Part shown: piece after piece, positions 49,701 to 61,267 of the stretch
Layout of the letters: the number at the start of each line of letters is the position of its first letter
Position numbering within the stretch: the first letter of the stretch is position 1
From: Tigriopus japonicus
Lineage: Eukaryota; Arthropoda; Copepoda; Harpacticoida; Harpacticidae
Direction of reading: 5' to 3'
Assembly (NCBI GenBank): GCA_010645155.1
Contig: CM021312.1
Span: 1,188,750 to 1,252,749, forward strand
DNA: 64,000 nucleotides
The notes under the pieces: model-generated
What the model saw: the letters and a program-made list of their open reading frames with translations, nothing else
What the model was told of the DNA's origin: nothing
Database searches by the model: none
Translations under genes and position numbers: made by a program

Positions 49701-50357
49701 AAAACCGGGTGCTACACGAAGAATATGAGAATCTCCGAGCCTCACTTCGGGCCGAGAAACAGCGAGACGCTCAAGTGGATCGCGAAAACAACCCGATTCC
49801 CCACGCAGATGCCTTAAAGAGCGAAACAAAACGCTTGAAGCGAGACAACCAGCGGACCGAAGCCCGGATGCGAATCCTGGAAGAGCACAACGTCCAATTA
49901 GAGGCTCAACTCAGTCGACTAAGGAAGTTGGTGAATGCCACCGGGGACATGGATTGTGCTGAGATGGGTGGAAATCGCTTTGGCACATTGCAATCCAAAT
50001 CCGTGGTGGCTACGGACCTGTACTCGCATGACCCCATAACTTCCACCGGATCAGGTATGAACGAACGCCTCAATGAGTGAGAGGGTGAAATTAGCCGCTA
50101 ATCTTGGTTTCGTGTTTTGGACTAGATATCGCCAAGCACCAAAGAGACCCTCCTCCATCGCGAATGGCGGCCGCCGATACAGTTGGTACGTAGGACTGTT
50201 AACATTTGGAAAGTTGGGCACCATGTGAGAATTGACTTCTATTTCAGGCGAGGTCCATAACAAGATCAACAATCTTGTGCATCAACTTCAACGTGATCTC
50301 ACGGACGACGAGAGTCTGGATTTAAGTGATCATGATACCCAAAGGGTTTTGGATTGA
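24950..50357 (+). CDS. Dys: Dystrophin, full-length isoform
   Basis: Eighteen coding exons: 24950-25778, 26774-26961, 28482-28576, 28809-28937, 29020-29107, 30190-30543, 35076-35221, 38361-38536, 38631-38729, 38980-40815, 40896-41029, 41846-42310, 42376-42575, 42649-46128, 46903-47112, 47881-50054, 50126-50185, 50248-50357. All junctions are GT-AG, the phases agree, and the total is 10,773 nt (3,590 aa plus stop). That is close to vertebrate dystrophin (about 3,685) and the long insect forms. Domain order is CH1-CH2 actin-binding, spectrin-repeat rod, WW, EF-hand-like, ZZ finger, coiled coil. The family links cortical actin to beta-dystroglycan and the syntrophin/dystrobrevin complex at muscle and neuronal membranes. 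The start ATG follows in-frame-free leader sequence and directly precedes a Gly-rich tip before CH1. An antisense gene lies in the sixth coding intron. Exon ends were called by eye; shorter isoforms from internal promoters are known for this family and could exist here. Confidence 0.95.
25779..26773 (+). other. Dystrophin intron 1
   Basis: About 1 kb, GTAAGC to TTTTCAG. No gene, RNA or clear repeat was recognised. Confidence 0.6.
26962..28481 (+). other. Dystrophin intron 2
   Basis: About 1.5 kb. It holds a CTT-rich pyrimidine tract near 27,680-27,730 and an ATTC microsatellite (28,435-28,460) 20 bases before the acceptor. The microsatellite probably serves as part of the pyrimidine tract. 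No gene was recognised. Confidence 0.6.
28435..28460 (+). repeat. ATTC microsatellite at a splice acceptor
   Basis: Six tandem ATTC units immediately upstream of the acceptor of dystrophin exon 3. Repeat length could vary between individuals. Confidence 0.8.
29108..30189 (+). other. Dystrophin intron 5
   Basis: About 1.1 kb, GTAAGT to TCTCAAAG. No gene, RNA or repeat was recognised. Confidence 0.55.
30766..30771 (-). terminator. Polyadenylation signal of the nested gene
   Basis: AATAAA on the minus strand, about 225 bases after the stop codon of the antisense intronic gene. A plausible 3' end signal by position. Confidence 0.45.
30995..32041 (-). CDS. Nested intronic gene: signal-peptide protein ending in HDEL
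   Basis: An intronless frame of 348 aa on the strand opposite dystrophin, wholly inside its intron 6. I chose the ATG at 32,041 (MGSSSLSDML); the slightly longer open frame begins with a non-ATG codon. Residues 1-27 form a hydrophobic signal peptide ending near SSVVA. The middle is hydrophilic, His/Asp/Glu-rich, with a strongly basic cluster (about 150-169, KQSKKRAYRKRKKSAYGRGK) that could be a furin-type site. A hydrophobic segment at about 283-309 (ANWVNVLAISVIWVGLGS core) looks like a membrane span, followed by an acidic tail ending GHDEL. HDEL/KDEL ends are ER-retrieval signals when luminal; here a type I topology would put it in the cytosol. The family was not recognised. A polyadenylation signal lies downstream at 30,766-30,771. 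Confidence 0.6.
   Translation of the reverse strand: MGSSSLSDMLFRTILLGWFLGCSSVVAVDLYADTGVEMVGVPRNPRALEGQRHSFRRENNPFQQHDPMDRYSFNDGHPHEFASFANEHLIEPVETGHPAVESKVADDVLDPFYSELDALDFDKNAHLGEHDKHQKYAQNDFHRLHKAPLKQSKKRAYRKRKKSAYGRGKQSIDHAWRRNPQQFETEDPTYYHLDDEVDENPKIEREESNNQSRLDNIGQKIPKSITNMIKKSGRKVLDSVLRQQSPFRTKQANDDASSNQGMFRTIMTSMSKAFSPDHVSLHIIANWVNVLAISVIWVGLGSMFASTVATGREYNPPFWDEFLPDKEEVALAFREIAEVAETWGHDEL
32830..33132. mobile_element. Decayed inverted-repeat element in dystrophin intron 6
   Basis: The ends TAGTGATGTACCAAAA and (inverted right end) TAGTGATGGATCAAAC match for about 40 bases with gaps, followed on both sides by ACCGAA-type motifs. Similar ACCGAA/TTCGGT runs occur next to right ends of family B at about 7,000-7,090 and 7,795-7,860, so it may be a distant relative. 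No target duplication was found. Confidence 0.4.
33904..34030 (+). repeat. 65-bp tandem duplication
   Basis: Two copies with the shared core AATACTGAATCCTTGACAAA and flanking CAAATAT; period 65 bases, a few substitutions. Non-coding, intronic. Confidence 0.75.
35222..38360 (+). other. Dystrophin intron 7
   Basis: A 3.1 kb intron. The part at about 36,300-36,770 is richer in GC and CpG than its surroundings, with a GAGA run (about 36,398-36,410) and a GAAGAG-rich stretch. It might contain an internal promoter or alternative first exon for a shorter dystrophin, but no start codon joined in frame to exon 8 could be shown. Elsewhere nothing was recognised. Confidence 0.4.
38980..40815 (+). CDS. 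Dys: Dystrophin exon 10: spectrin-repeat rod
   Basis: Residues about 702-1313. A continuous helical, heptad-like sequence with the regularly spaced tryptophans of spectrin repeats (for example FEHWLDQL, LTKWMDEVHAFL, ESDWLERLEKKL). It is rich in Glu, Lys and Gln with few helix breakers, fitting several tandem three-helix repeats. It is preceded by a strong poly-T acceptor and ends at GTAAGA in phase 1. Confidence 0.9.
41030..41845 (+). other. Dystrophin intron 11
   Basis: About 0.8 kb. A donor-like GAAAGAGGTGAGTT at about 41,684-41,697 follows an open stretch, but splicing it on gives no supported frame. No feature is assigned. Confidence 0.5.
42649..46128 (+). CDS. Dys: Dystrophin exon 14: rod with two hinge regions
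   Basis: Residues about 1580-2739, an unusually long 3,480-bp exon. Spectrin-like repeats are interrupted by a Pro/Ser/Lys-rich non-helical hinge (about residues 1867-1937, with repeated PLKSPPKILPKPP-type runs). A second Ser/Gly-rich linker lies near residues 2630-2675 (SSKSASSSSSGFASGSAG). Such hinges divide the rod in known dystrophins. Tryptophans recur at repeat spacing (RQAFQSASKWLESAE, LDALKKWFDEA, LRELDGWLDHTE). Confidence 0.9.
46129..46902 (+). other. Dystrophin intron 14
   Basis: About 0.77 kb, with CCT/TCC-rich pyrimidine runs (46,205-46,230 and 46,365-46,395) and a short TTCC microsatellite (46,765-46,781). No gene was recognised. Confidence 0.55.
47113..47880 (+). other. Dystrophin intron 15
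   Basis: About 0.77 kb, GTGAGC to CACTCACTAG. No feature was recognised. Confidence 0.55.
47881..50054 (+). CDS. Dys: Dystrophin exon 16: WW, EF-hand, ZZ and coiled coil
   Basis: Residues about 2810-3534. The end of the last spectrin repeat leads to a WW domain (about 2930-2958, LPPGWERG to THWDHP, both signature Trp present). The all-helical EF-hand-like region follows (from YSAYRLSLKLRKIQ). Next is a ZZ zinc finger (about 3186-3232) with the Cys pairs CGVC, CLKC and CHDC and a closing His pair. This WW-EF-ZZ block binds beta-dystroglycan in known family members. A leucine-heptad coiled coil (about 3396-3497) corresponds to the dystrobrevin-binding segment. Almost the whole cysteine-rich C-terminus is in one exon. 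Confidence 0.94.
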
Positions 50358-50518
50358 AACCAGTCACTCACCTTGATTGATATGTGATACTTTCTCATCG
50401 GCATCGCAACCGATGAGGAGCCTTTGATTAATTTTAACATATGCACACTTGTTGCGGCGCCTTGATTATGTCATCATCAGATCGAGTTCTCTAAGTTCAC
50501 GGAGTTCACAACTACACT

Positions 50519-50524
50519 AATAAA
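50519..50524 (+). terminator. Polyadenylation signal of dystrophin
   Basis: The first AATAAA after the dystrophin stop, about 160 bases downstream, in AT-rich sequence. Position fits a 3' untranslated end. Confidence 0.45.
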
Positions 50525-51390
50525 TCTGAAAATTAGCATCGCGCTTCTCCAAAGTAACTTTGTTTTCCCGTCATTTTCAAGCCAACTCAGAGGGGACAAA
50601 AATATTCCAGACTTATCCAACATGGGCATGAGCTCCGAGAAGGTGAATTAAATCAGAATATGTTGAACAAAATTGTTTAAATGTTCCAGGAATGTGGTTG
50701 GTTCTTCTGCCTTCTCTTGAAATGAACCTTTCACAATGAAAGGAACACTGGTTAATTACATTCTGTCCAGGAAGATAAATTTGTTGGGTAGGGAGGGGGG
50801 TTAATAATTTGACGATAATCTTATCACTTTCGGATTTTTGTCTTGTGAACCTGAGGCTAGTTTTTTAAAACTCGATCTTTGTTGAATTTGAACTGATTCC
50901 TCCCAAAAATTCAAGCTTCATGTCAGCAGAGCTCGAGCGAACGTCGTTTTCCCGCTTTGAGACAAACGAGTTTTACACTCTGCGTCAAAAATTACGGAGG
51001 GTCTTGAACGGAAAAAAATGGAAAGTTTCTGATCGATCCTCTCACGACAGAGTTTTTCGGACATAAAATTCACTCCCAGTTCGAGCTTGAGCCTCGACCG
51101 TTCTCAGAAACCAACTGAGCTGCTCTTCCTCGACCTTTTCCAAAGACTATTTGGCTCCACAAGAAACTTACTAATATGAGACGAGCTCGCTAGAGCACTA
51201 ACATATGACTAAATTCTTTTGGTTGACTTCATCAATTTGATCTTGTGACTTTTCATGAGTTTTCGAAGTGTTAAAAAACAGTGTCTCGGCTGTAATTTCA
51301 TTGGCAATTTTCTGAGGTTGCGTCATTTATTTCATGGAAATTCCTATGTCTACTAACATTTCAATTATGTCATGATTGTTAAGGTTGAAA
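50525..51390. other. Intergenic region downstream of dystrophin
   Basis: No gene or repeat was recognised before the long inverted-repeat element. Confidence 0.4.
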
Positions 51391-51404
51391 CTAGGTGAGG
51401 GTAG

Positions 51405-51952
51405 AGCGCTATAATAAAAGAGTACGCGCATGTGCCATTTTGGTCCCAAGACGTCGGTTCCATTGTACTGTGGTTCTTGGGTTCGACCTGTTTGAGGCAA
51501 CTTTACCTATGCACTATTTACTACCAAATTGACACTCATGATCTTAGCTTACCTTAGAAAGGATAATGCTTGACCTTTTTAGCCTTTGAAGGCCAAGACT
51601 GGCCAAAAACATTGGTGCCGGAAGATAACCTTCTCGTTCTCCTTAAACCTCGATGCGCGTTCAAGCCCAGTGCTGCTCTGAATTGACTCGGTAATGTCAG
51701 CTCTTGAAGAATCTCCTCTCTGATTTGCATTGAATTTCTTACTTTTTAGGAAAACTAAATCTAACTAGATACGAAATTCATTGGTGAATATTTAGAACGT
51801 CAATTGAAGCGATTAGAGCGTTTTCCTTGTGTACATTATTGCATTGTTATGTAAAATGACGTTTTTGTTGAACAATTGTATGGCAGCCCTGGTGACGTTG
51901 CGCATTCGTAGCAGTCGTCAGGCTGACTGTGGTACAGACTGTTATGCCTAAC
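51405..51952 (+). repeat. Left 548-bp arm of family G element
   Basis: The inverse of 52,126-52,673. It contains the GTGACGTTGCGCATTCGTAG stretch near its inner end. Confidence 0.85.
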
Positions 51953-52125
51953 AAAGTATTTTTTTTGGATATTTTGTACTCAAAATACAGATGACAGAAG
52001 TTATTTAAGAAAGTTTTTGCAATTCACCTTTCAATTTTTGACTTTGTCACTAATTATTACATGAAACTAAAGAAGCTTTTTAGTATGTATTAAGAGTACA
52101 ATATATCGAAACTTTTTTTTACATG

Positions 52126-52673
52126 GTTAGGCACAACAGTCTGTAGCACAGTCAGCCTGACGACTGCTACGAATGCGCAACGTCACCAGGGCTGCCAGAT
52201 AATTGTTCAACAAAAAAGTCATTTCATATGACAATGCAATATTGTGCGCAAGGAAAACGCTCTAATGGCTTCAAGTGACGTTCTAAATATTCACCAATCA
52301 ATTTCGTATCTGGTTAGATTAAGTTTTCCTGAAAAGTAAGAAATTCAATGCAAATCAGAGAGGAGATTCATCAAGAGCTGACATTACCGAGTCAATTCAC
52401 AGCAGCACTGGGCTTGAACGCGCATCGAGGTTTAAGGAGAACGAGAAGGTTATCTTCCGGCACCCATGTTTTTGGCCAGTCTTGGCCTTCAAAGGCTAAA
52501 AAGGTCAAACATTATGCTTTCAAAGGTAAGCTAAGATCATGAGCGTCAATTTGGTAGTAAATAGTATATAGGTAAAGTTGTCTTAAACAGGTCGAACCCA
52601 AGAACCACAGTACAATGGAACCGACGTCTTGGGACCAAAATGGCACATGCGCGTACTCTTTTATTATAGCGCT
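52126..52673 (-). repeat. Right 548-bp arm of family G element
   Basis: The inverse of 51,405-51,952, same length with scattered point differences. Confidence 0.85.
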
Positions 52674-53115
52674 CTAGGTGAGGGTAGATTACTTTCTATT
52701 GTTAGATTTGGTATGAAAGATTGTTTTTAAATTGAATCGCGCAACCTATGATTTATTCACTGTCTTGTATTTTTTGTCAACTTAAAGCGGCACACAAGTT
52801 TCATGCCGACACTGTATTTTTAATTTTATGGGGTCAACCATGGAACCCAAAGATACGTCAAAATTTACTCTTAAGTACGATTTCTTTCGATCGATCTTTG
52901 CGTCTAAAACACTAGCCTCTGGATATTCCCTTCAGTTATTAAATTCGTACATTCATTCTAAAAATAAAATAAGTGTCCATTTTTAATCTTATGCGCTTTT
53001 CCTTACTTTTGTGGTACTTATCAATACTCCAACGGGCTTGACCATAATTTTTGCTTTTCTGCAAGTCCTACAATGGCACCTAGTGTAAAAGATTCTCTCC
53101 TCCCGTAGTGAGGAA

Positions 53116-53190
53116 GAGACGTGCTGTCGTGGTTAGCGCAGTTTCCTAAATAGTAAGAGAGGTACCAGGTTCGATTCTCCTCCCCAACCT
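53116..53190 (+). repeat. tRNA-like SINE head
   Basis: TCGTGGTTAGCGCAG resembles a tRNA D arm (A box) and GGTTCGATTCTCCTCC resembles a T arm (B box), about 30 bases apart. No clean anticodon stem or acceptor pairing forms, so a tRNA-derived SINE promoter is more likely than a working tRNA gene. Confidence 0.4.
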
Positions 53191-53373
53191 TTCTCATGGT
53201 AACTTAAAGACGTTCCTCCACACTCACAAACGGAGAACCATTCCGATACCAGACTTGAAATTGTCCATCGGTAATATTTGAACGATTTGATGGCTAGCTT
53301 CACTGTCCGGGCGAGGCTCAACCCTCTAACTAAAGACTTCCAACTAAAGTCTAGCGTAACCATTGAAGGCTAG

Positions 53374-53940
53374 AAATTTAAGTTTCTCTCGCTTATTAAA
53401 AATAGTGAGTCTCCTCATGATTTGCAGATATACCACTAGCATTTTTCAATGCGAGCCTCTCCCCTTTTTCAATGCCAGCCTCTCCCCTTGGTACAATTTT
53501 TTTATGATTTTTCTCTCGATTCAATTTTTCTTGATCCATGTGTCATGTGCCATTTTTGATCGAGAATCTTTTTTTATAACGGTTTACAATAACCTTTATT
53601 TTTTCTCCTCTGATGTCTTACTCTGTTAATATTTTGCTCTCGCCCCCTCCCCTTCTTTATATTGTATAATAATTTCAGGTCTCCGCCCTAAGATTGATTT
53701 GGCCACCTCGAGTCGAAATTATTACCACGCCCTCTTTATCAACTGACTAGCCCTAAGGATTGTAAGTTCTTGGGCCAGAAAATTCACGAAACCCTCAAAT
53801 AGGTTTGAGGATTTTCTTCCTTTGAATAAATCTAAAATTTAAGTTTCTCTCGCTTATTAAAAATAGTGAGTCTGCTCATAATTTGCAGATACACCACTCG
53901 CATTTATCAATGCGAGCCTGTCGCCTTGGAACAAAATTGG
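53374..53940 (+). repeat. Direct repeat pair, about 100 bp each
   Basis: AAATTTAAGTTTCTCTCGCT starts at both 53,374 and 53,835 (461 bases apart). Similarity runs through GCAGATA(T/C)ACCACT to AATGCGAGCCT and CCTTGG. The first copy has an extra internal duplication of the AATGCCAGCCTCTCCCC part. Confidence 0.75.
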
Positions 53941-54161
53941 TGAGAGAATGCAAGAGGCACACTAAGCTAGTTGCAGATCTCTCCAACTCTTTGCAGATTC
54001 CTTAAACAATCATAGAAAACTCGGTTCAACGAGTCCCACTAGGACTATATTTTGTATTTTTCGACATTTCCACGAACATAACAAGGGGAGCCGTTACGCA
54101 ATGGCAAGGCATAATATTTCTTTCTCCATAGGCAATCCTCAATTGACATGGATTGCTAGAT

Positions 54162-57108
<2,947 letters not shown>

Positions 57109-59021
57109 GGTTGAAATCCAGGAAACTTGGGAGATGATCTAGATTCGGGTGGATTTGCGAGGAAAAAAGGGAGAAGGAGAAAAACACGCGGTGTTTCCAG
57201 GCAGAGAGCACTCAACGATTAACCGGATGGATAGACTCGGCAGAAGTGGAGACGGAGATGGAAATCATCAGCGAACACTGCCGATTCGATGCGAGCTCGC
57301 GAGCAAAGTGTTTCGCCGGTCAGATTAGAGTTTGCGTTTCGAGTCTCAGATCATGGACGTTGTTCGAGAGTTTGAGACCATTGCTGAATTATGAGCAAAA
57401 AGGATGAATGTTCGATTTTTGAGGACGTTCACTCTTGGGCTATTTTCGAGCGTATTTTGGCGTTGAGTCACATAAGTTTTTGGGTTTCAAGTGCCACTAA
57501 ATAACTTTTCGAGCTGAAGGTCAAGTGATGGTGGAATTTCCAGAAGCCACGGTTGGCGAGGTTCAACGTGACGTACTTGTATATATTCTTACTTCAATAT
57601 ACATTAAAGGTAGAGGCTCTTGATGCAAAATCTAGATTCTTAGATATGCCCATTTAAGTAAAGCACGAGTTCCTAGGTTGCAAGTCCCCATTTTTGAGGA
57701 GTTACATTGTAAATAATGATTCTAGAGTTGATAAAATAAGCAATAAATTGTCGATAACATATATTGTGTATATAAATAAGATTTTAAAAACCTATAAAAC
57801 CTTCAATAATGTTTTATAACTTTAAAAAAGCAAAAACTGCGCATGGATTTGGGAAGCTGCAATTTAAAACAGCCTCATGTTTTCAGGAGCTGAATGATTT
57901 ATATAAAAACATATTTCCTTTATAAGAGCTTTTGAACGAGTCAAGAGGGCATGTGGAAAAAGTCAAGATCTAACACTGTGCCCCCATATCAATGGTTTCA
58001 ATGGAGGCAAAATGTGGACAAAATTCAGGACCCACCCACACTGTGCGTGCACTCAAGAAGTGACAAAATGGGTAACATTTCACGATAGTGAGCCAACAAT
58101 GTTACCAAATATGCAATTTGATGTAGCTGAAGCATTATAACACTGATACATTAGTTCAAAGTGACATATTTTGCACAATTTTTTGGCCATTGGCCAGTCT
58201 AAATGTTGGGATAATTTTAACCCCAAAATGGGTAATTTTGCAACTTGGGAAAATTTTGGGGTAATTACTGACGTAAATTACGACTTTTTGGGGGTATTTT
58301 CCAGAGAATACTCTGGCACCACTGGCAGTGACGGGCAAGTGTTGAGGACCAAAATATTGCTGCCCCAAAGGCTTTCTATATTAAACTTACCATAATTATT
58401 AAATTTTCTATCATTTCATAATATGTCAATGGTGATACAATATTTATTTTTATGAATATCATTTAATTATTTATGATGAAGCTTTGTGATTGTTACCAAT
58501 ATCTAATCTAACCTTGATGGGCACTAGGGACAAGAACTTTTGACGAATAAACTTGTTTGTCTTTTTTCCTCTTTTTTACCTTTATTCGTCGCGATTTTTT
58601 TTGTCTTGCGGGCAATTTTATTCGTCTTTTCTTGTTTAATCGGCCAAATACTTGGATTTTCTTACATTTCAAGTTCCTTAAGCGTTGTTCTTAAATTTCC
58701 AAGCAAATAATAGCTTCAAAGAAAGTTCAACGCCAAAGCAAATGGCAAAGTAACAATTTGATTGTCAGTTGCGGTTTTGCACCAACAAAATACAATCCAC
58801 ACTTACAAATTAACTTATACTTGTAGTGTTGGCTAACAGACACAAAAAGAAAAGATTACTATTGGGTTGAAAAAGATTTCTGGCCATGAGAACATTTTTT
58901 TTTTTTTTTGAGGGGGGGGGGAGGGCGGATTTTTTAATACTGCTACAAGGAATGGAATTCCCTGTAGAGGGAGTTAATGATTAAATTAGTTTATAAGATT
59001 ACCGTTTACATGAAATTTGAT
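57109..59021. other. Intergenic region upstream of vasa
   Basis: The first 200 bases presumably carry the vasa leader and promoter. The segment 58,036-58,186 is distantly similar to the interior of the family H MITE. A GTGACGGGCAAG at 58,326-58,337 resembles a family A end without a partner. A T-run followed by a G-run lies at 58,897-58,922. No gene was recognised. Confidence 0.4.
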
Positions 59022-60562
59022 CTACCAATGAGTTACTGTTGGCAGATCTGTACAACCCTTGAATAGTGGGTTGGTCAGGAATACGGTAGTATTTAAGAAT
59101 TTGTCCAATCCAGCCTTAAACGTTGTTAGAGGATCAGCTCCTACATATTCCCGACGAAGACTAATGGGTAACAAATTGAACAATGACGGAGCCCGATAAA
59201 GAAGAGAGGAGGACTTCATTGTTCGAACTAGCCTAGTTTCCTTAAGATTTGCAGGTGCTCTCAGAACACATGTAAAACCTCTATGATCGCTACAACTGAT
59301 CTCAAATCCTGGGTTAGGACAAAGCCCATGAATGCTCTTGAAGACATACAGTATCAGATACCTTTCATACCTTCTCTGAGTACTGTACAGCACAGTGTAC
59401 AGCCCTAACTTTTGGAGTCTCTCCCAATACGAGAGCTCTCTCATTCCTGTGATGTTCCTAGTGAACAGACCTGTTCAATTATCTTATCTAGATAAAAGAT
59501 AAAGATAAAAGATAGTTTATCTTTTATCTTTATCTAGATTCTTTTTTCGGGAAAGTATCTTAAAGTATCTTTATTTAGATACTTTTTTCGGGAAAGTATC
59601 TGAAACTATCTTTATCTAGATACTTTTTTCGGGAAGGTATCTTAAAGTATTTTTATCTAGATACTTTTTTCGGAAAACTATCTTGAAATATCTTTATCTA
59701 GATAATGTGTTCTCTCAATCTTTTGTGTTAAAGCATCCATTATGCATTGTTTAGTATGCATTATGCATTTTCCCAAAAAGTATCTAGATAAGATACTTTT
59801 AGATACTTTTCTTCATAATGCATAATGTCAAATTACTTGTGCATTATGCACATTGAAAGTGGATACATTATGCATGTTGAGACTTGAGAGTGGACACATC
59901 ATGCACATTGAGTGAGGAATCTGAGCATGCATTCATTATCCACTTTGAGCAAGGGTGCATGATGCATCGACTCTCAATGTGCATAATTCGCCCACTTTCA
60001 AGTCTTAACATGTATAATGCATTCACTTTCAATGTGCATAATGCACAAATAATTTGACATTATGCATAATGAAGAAAAGTATGTAGAACTATCTTATATA
60101 GATACGTTTTGTGAAAAGTATCTTGAAGTATCTTATCTAGATAGTTTTTCGGGAAAGTATCTTAAAGTATCTTTATCTAGATACATTTTTCGGGAAAGTA
60201 TCTTAAAGTATCTTTATCTAGATACTTTTTCAGGAAAGTATCTTAAACTATCTTTATCTAGATACTTTGCGGAAAATACTATTTTATCTAGATACTTTTT
60301 CAAAGTATCTTGAACAGGTCTGCTAGTGAAACAAACATCTTTGGATCTGCTCGACCTTTTGCAAACCTGCTGAACTCATTGGAGCCCAAATGGGGGAAGC
60401 ACATTCAAGATGCGGTTGAACAATCGACTTGTACAGAGTTAGCATCATAATACTATCTCTGGACTTGAAAGTATGATAGATCCAGCCGCACGTTTGAAAT
60501 GCCTTCCCCACTTTCAACTGGATATGCTCATCAAACTTTTCATCATCTTGGACGTATTGCAT
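59022..60562 (-). mobile_element. LINE reverse-transcriptase C-terminal remnant, split by a MITE
   Basis: Minus-strand coding remnants on both sides of the element 59,466-60,322. The 5' part (60,562 to 60,323) contains LYKSIVQPHLECASPIW and LQKVEQIQR. The 3' part (59,465 to 59,022) contains LSYWERLQKLGL and later the FNLLPISLR block. This is the standard order of the region after the catalytic domain in Jockey/CR1-type polymerases. Removing the insert and one duplication brings the two parts next to each other, but one frameshift remains at the junction, so the LINE was probably already dead. It may belong to the same family as the remnant at 11-13 kb. Confidence 0.7.
59466..60322. mobile_element. 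hAT-like MITE, family E, built of GATAC-rich repeats
   Basis: An 857-bp element with ends CAGACCTGTTCAA and TTGAACAGGTCTG, perfect inverses. It is flanked by identical 8-bp duplications CTAGTGAA (59,458-59,465 and 60,323-60,330). Each flank of the element is filled with units of about 42 bp of the type TATCTTTATCTAGATACTTT plus TTTCGGGAAAG. The centre (about 59,808-60,075) is a palindrome rich in TGCATTATGCA. No coding capacity. hAT-type origin is inferred from the ends and duplication. Confidence 0.85.
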
Positions 60563-60700
60563 CTATAAGTCTGACTTCAGCTCTACTGAAAACGCTCCTC
60601 AAAAAGAGGCATTTTTGAACTCTTGGTTTTTATTTGACACATGCAGTACCAAAAATATCTTGCTCATTAATTACTTCCTTTTATAAATTTTCTAGAAAAA

Positions 60701-60872
60701 AGTGGCCGAAAGTGGCTGAAAGCTTCAAAAAAGTGGCCGAAAGTGGCTGAAGGCTTCAAAAAAGTGGCTGAAAGTGGCTGAAAGCTTCAAAAAAGTGGCC
60801 AAAAGTGGCTGAGGGCATCAAAAAAGTGGCTGAAAGTGGCTGAAAGCTTCAAAAAAAGTAGCCAAAAGTGGC
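60701..60872 (+). repeat. 31-bp tandem repeat array
   Basis: About five and a half copies of a 31-bp unit beginning AGTGGCCGAAAGTGGCTGAA and followed by AGCTTCAAAAA, with C/T and A/G differences between units. Confidence 0.8.
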
Positions 60873-60927
60873 CTAATTTACAAGCAAAAGCGTCCGAGAG
60901 GCTTCCCAAGAACCTCTCAACCTTGTC

Positions 60928-61030
60928 TGTAGGAGCCGAGCCCCTTCTTTGTTTTCAGTCCACTTCACTCTTTTTGTCATTTGGAAGACTTGGATGCAAA
61001 TATGCAAATAAGACTTTATCAAACAGTTTT
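60928..61030 (+). repeat. Dispersed repeat copy 1
   Basis: About 100 bases, including TTTGTCATTTGGAAGACTTG and GATGCAAATATGCAAAT, recur at 63,497-63,585 in the same orientation with small indels. On the minus strand both copies encode a similar FAYLHPSLPND-type peptide, so a fragment of an unidentified coding element is possible. Confidence 0.6.
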
Positions 61031-61197
61031 AGTGCAAAAATAATTTATTTTTGGGTCCACACAAATTACTTAAATGAGAACCTTTCTAGAGATTGCTAGA
61101 AACAGCTCTGTTCAGTGAAAATCATTTTTTGGCAAACGCCTGAAAAGTACAAAATCCTGCAAATAAACACCAAACGTATCGATAAGTTAATTTGCAC

Positions 61198-61213
61198 TTT
61201 TTGCCCGTCTCTA
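61198..61213. mobile_element. Isolated family A right end
   Basis: TTTTTGCCCGTCTCTA matches the right terminus of family A elements, followed by GTCGGAGC, the expected place of a target duplication. No matching left end was found, so this is probably a truncated or rearranged copy. Confidence 0.45.
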
Positions 61214-61267
61214 GTCGGAGCCATCTGATGATCTTGATGGCAATAAATATCAAGTTATTTTCAAACC

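Larger units (their letters stand above)
51405..52673. mobile_element. Long inverted-repeat element with 14-bp target duplication, family G
   Basis: A 1,269-bp element consisting of two 548-bp inverted arms (51,405-51,952 and 52,126-52,673) around a 173-bp AT-rich centre that is itself partly palindromic. The ends are AGCGCTATAATAAAAGAGTA and its exact inverse. The same 14-bp sequence CTAGGTGAGGGTAG flanks it on both sides (51,391-51,404 and 52,674-52,687). Arm identity is high with scattered substitutions. No protein frame of note. The duplication is longer than the 2-11 bp of the common cut-and-paste superfamilies, so the mobilising enzyme is unknown. A transcript across it would form a long double-stranded RNA. 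Confidence 0.8.
52688..54161. other. Intergenic region with SINE-like and direct repeats
   Basis: Between the family G element and the vasa-like stop. It contains a tRNA-like SINE head (about 53,116-53,190) and a pair of about 100-bp direct repeats (from 53,374 and 53,835). No protein gene was recognised. Confidence 0.45.

Noticed and set aside
58526..58560. TAGGGACAAGAAC as a family A left end pairing with the right end at 61,213
   Set aside because: The adjoining 8 bases (ATGGGCAC) do not match GTCGGAGC, and the terminal sequence diverges after seven bases.
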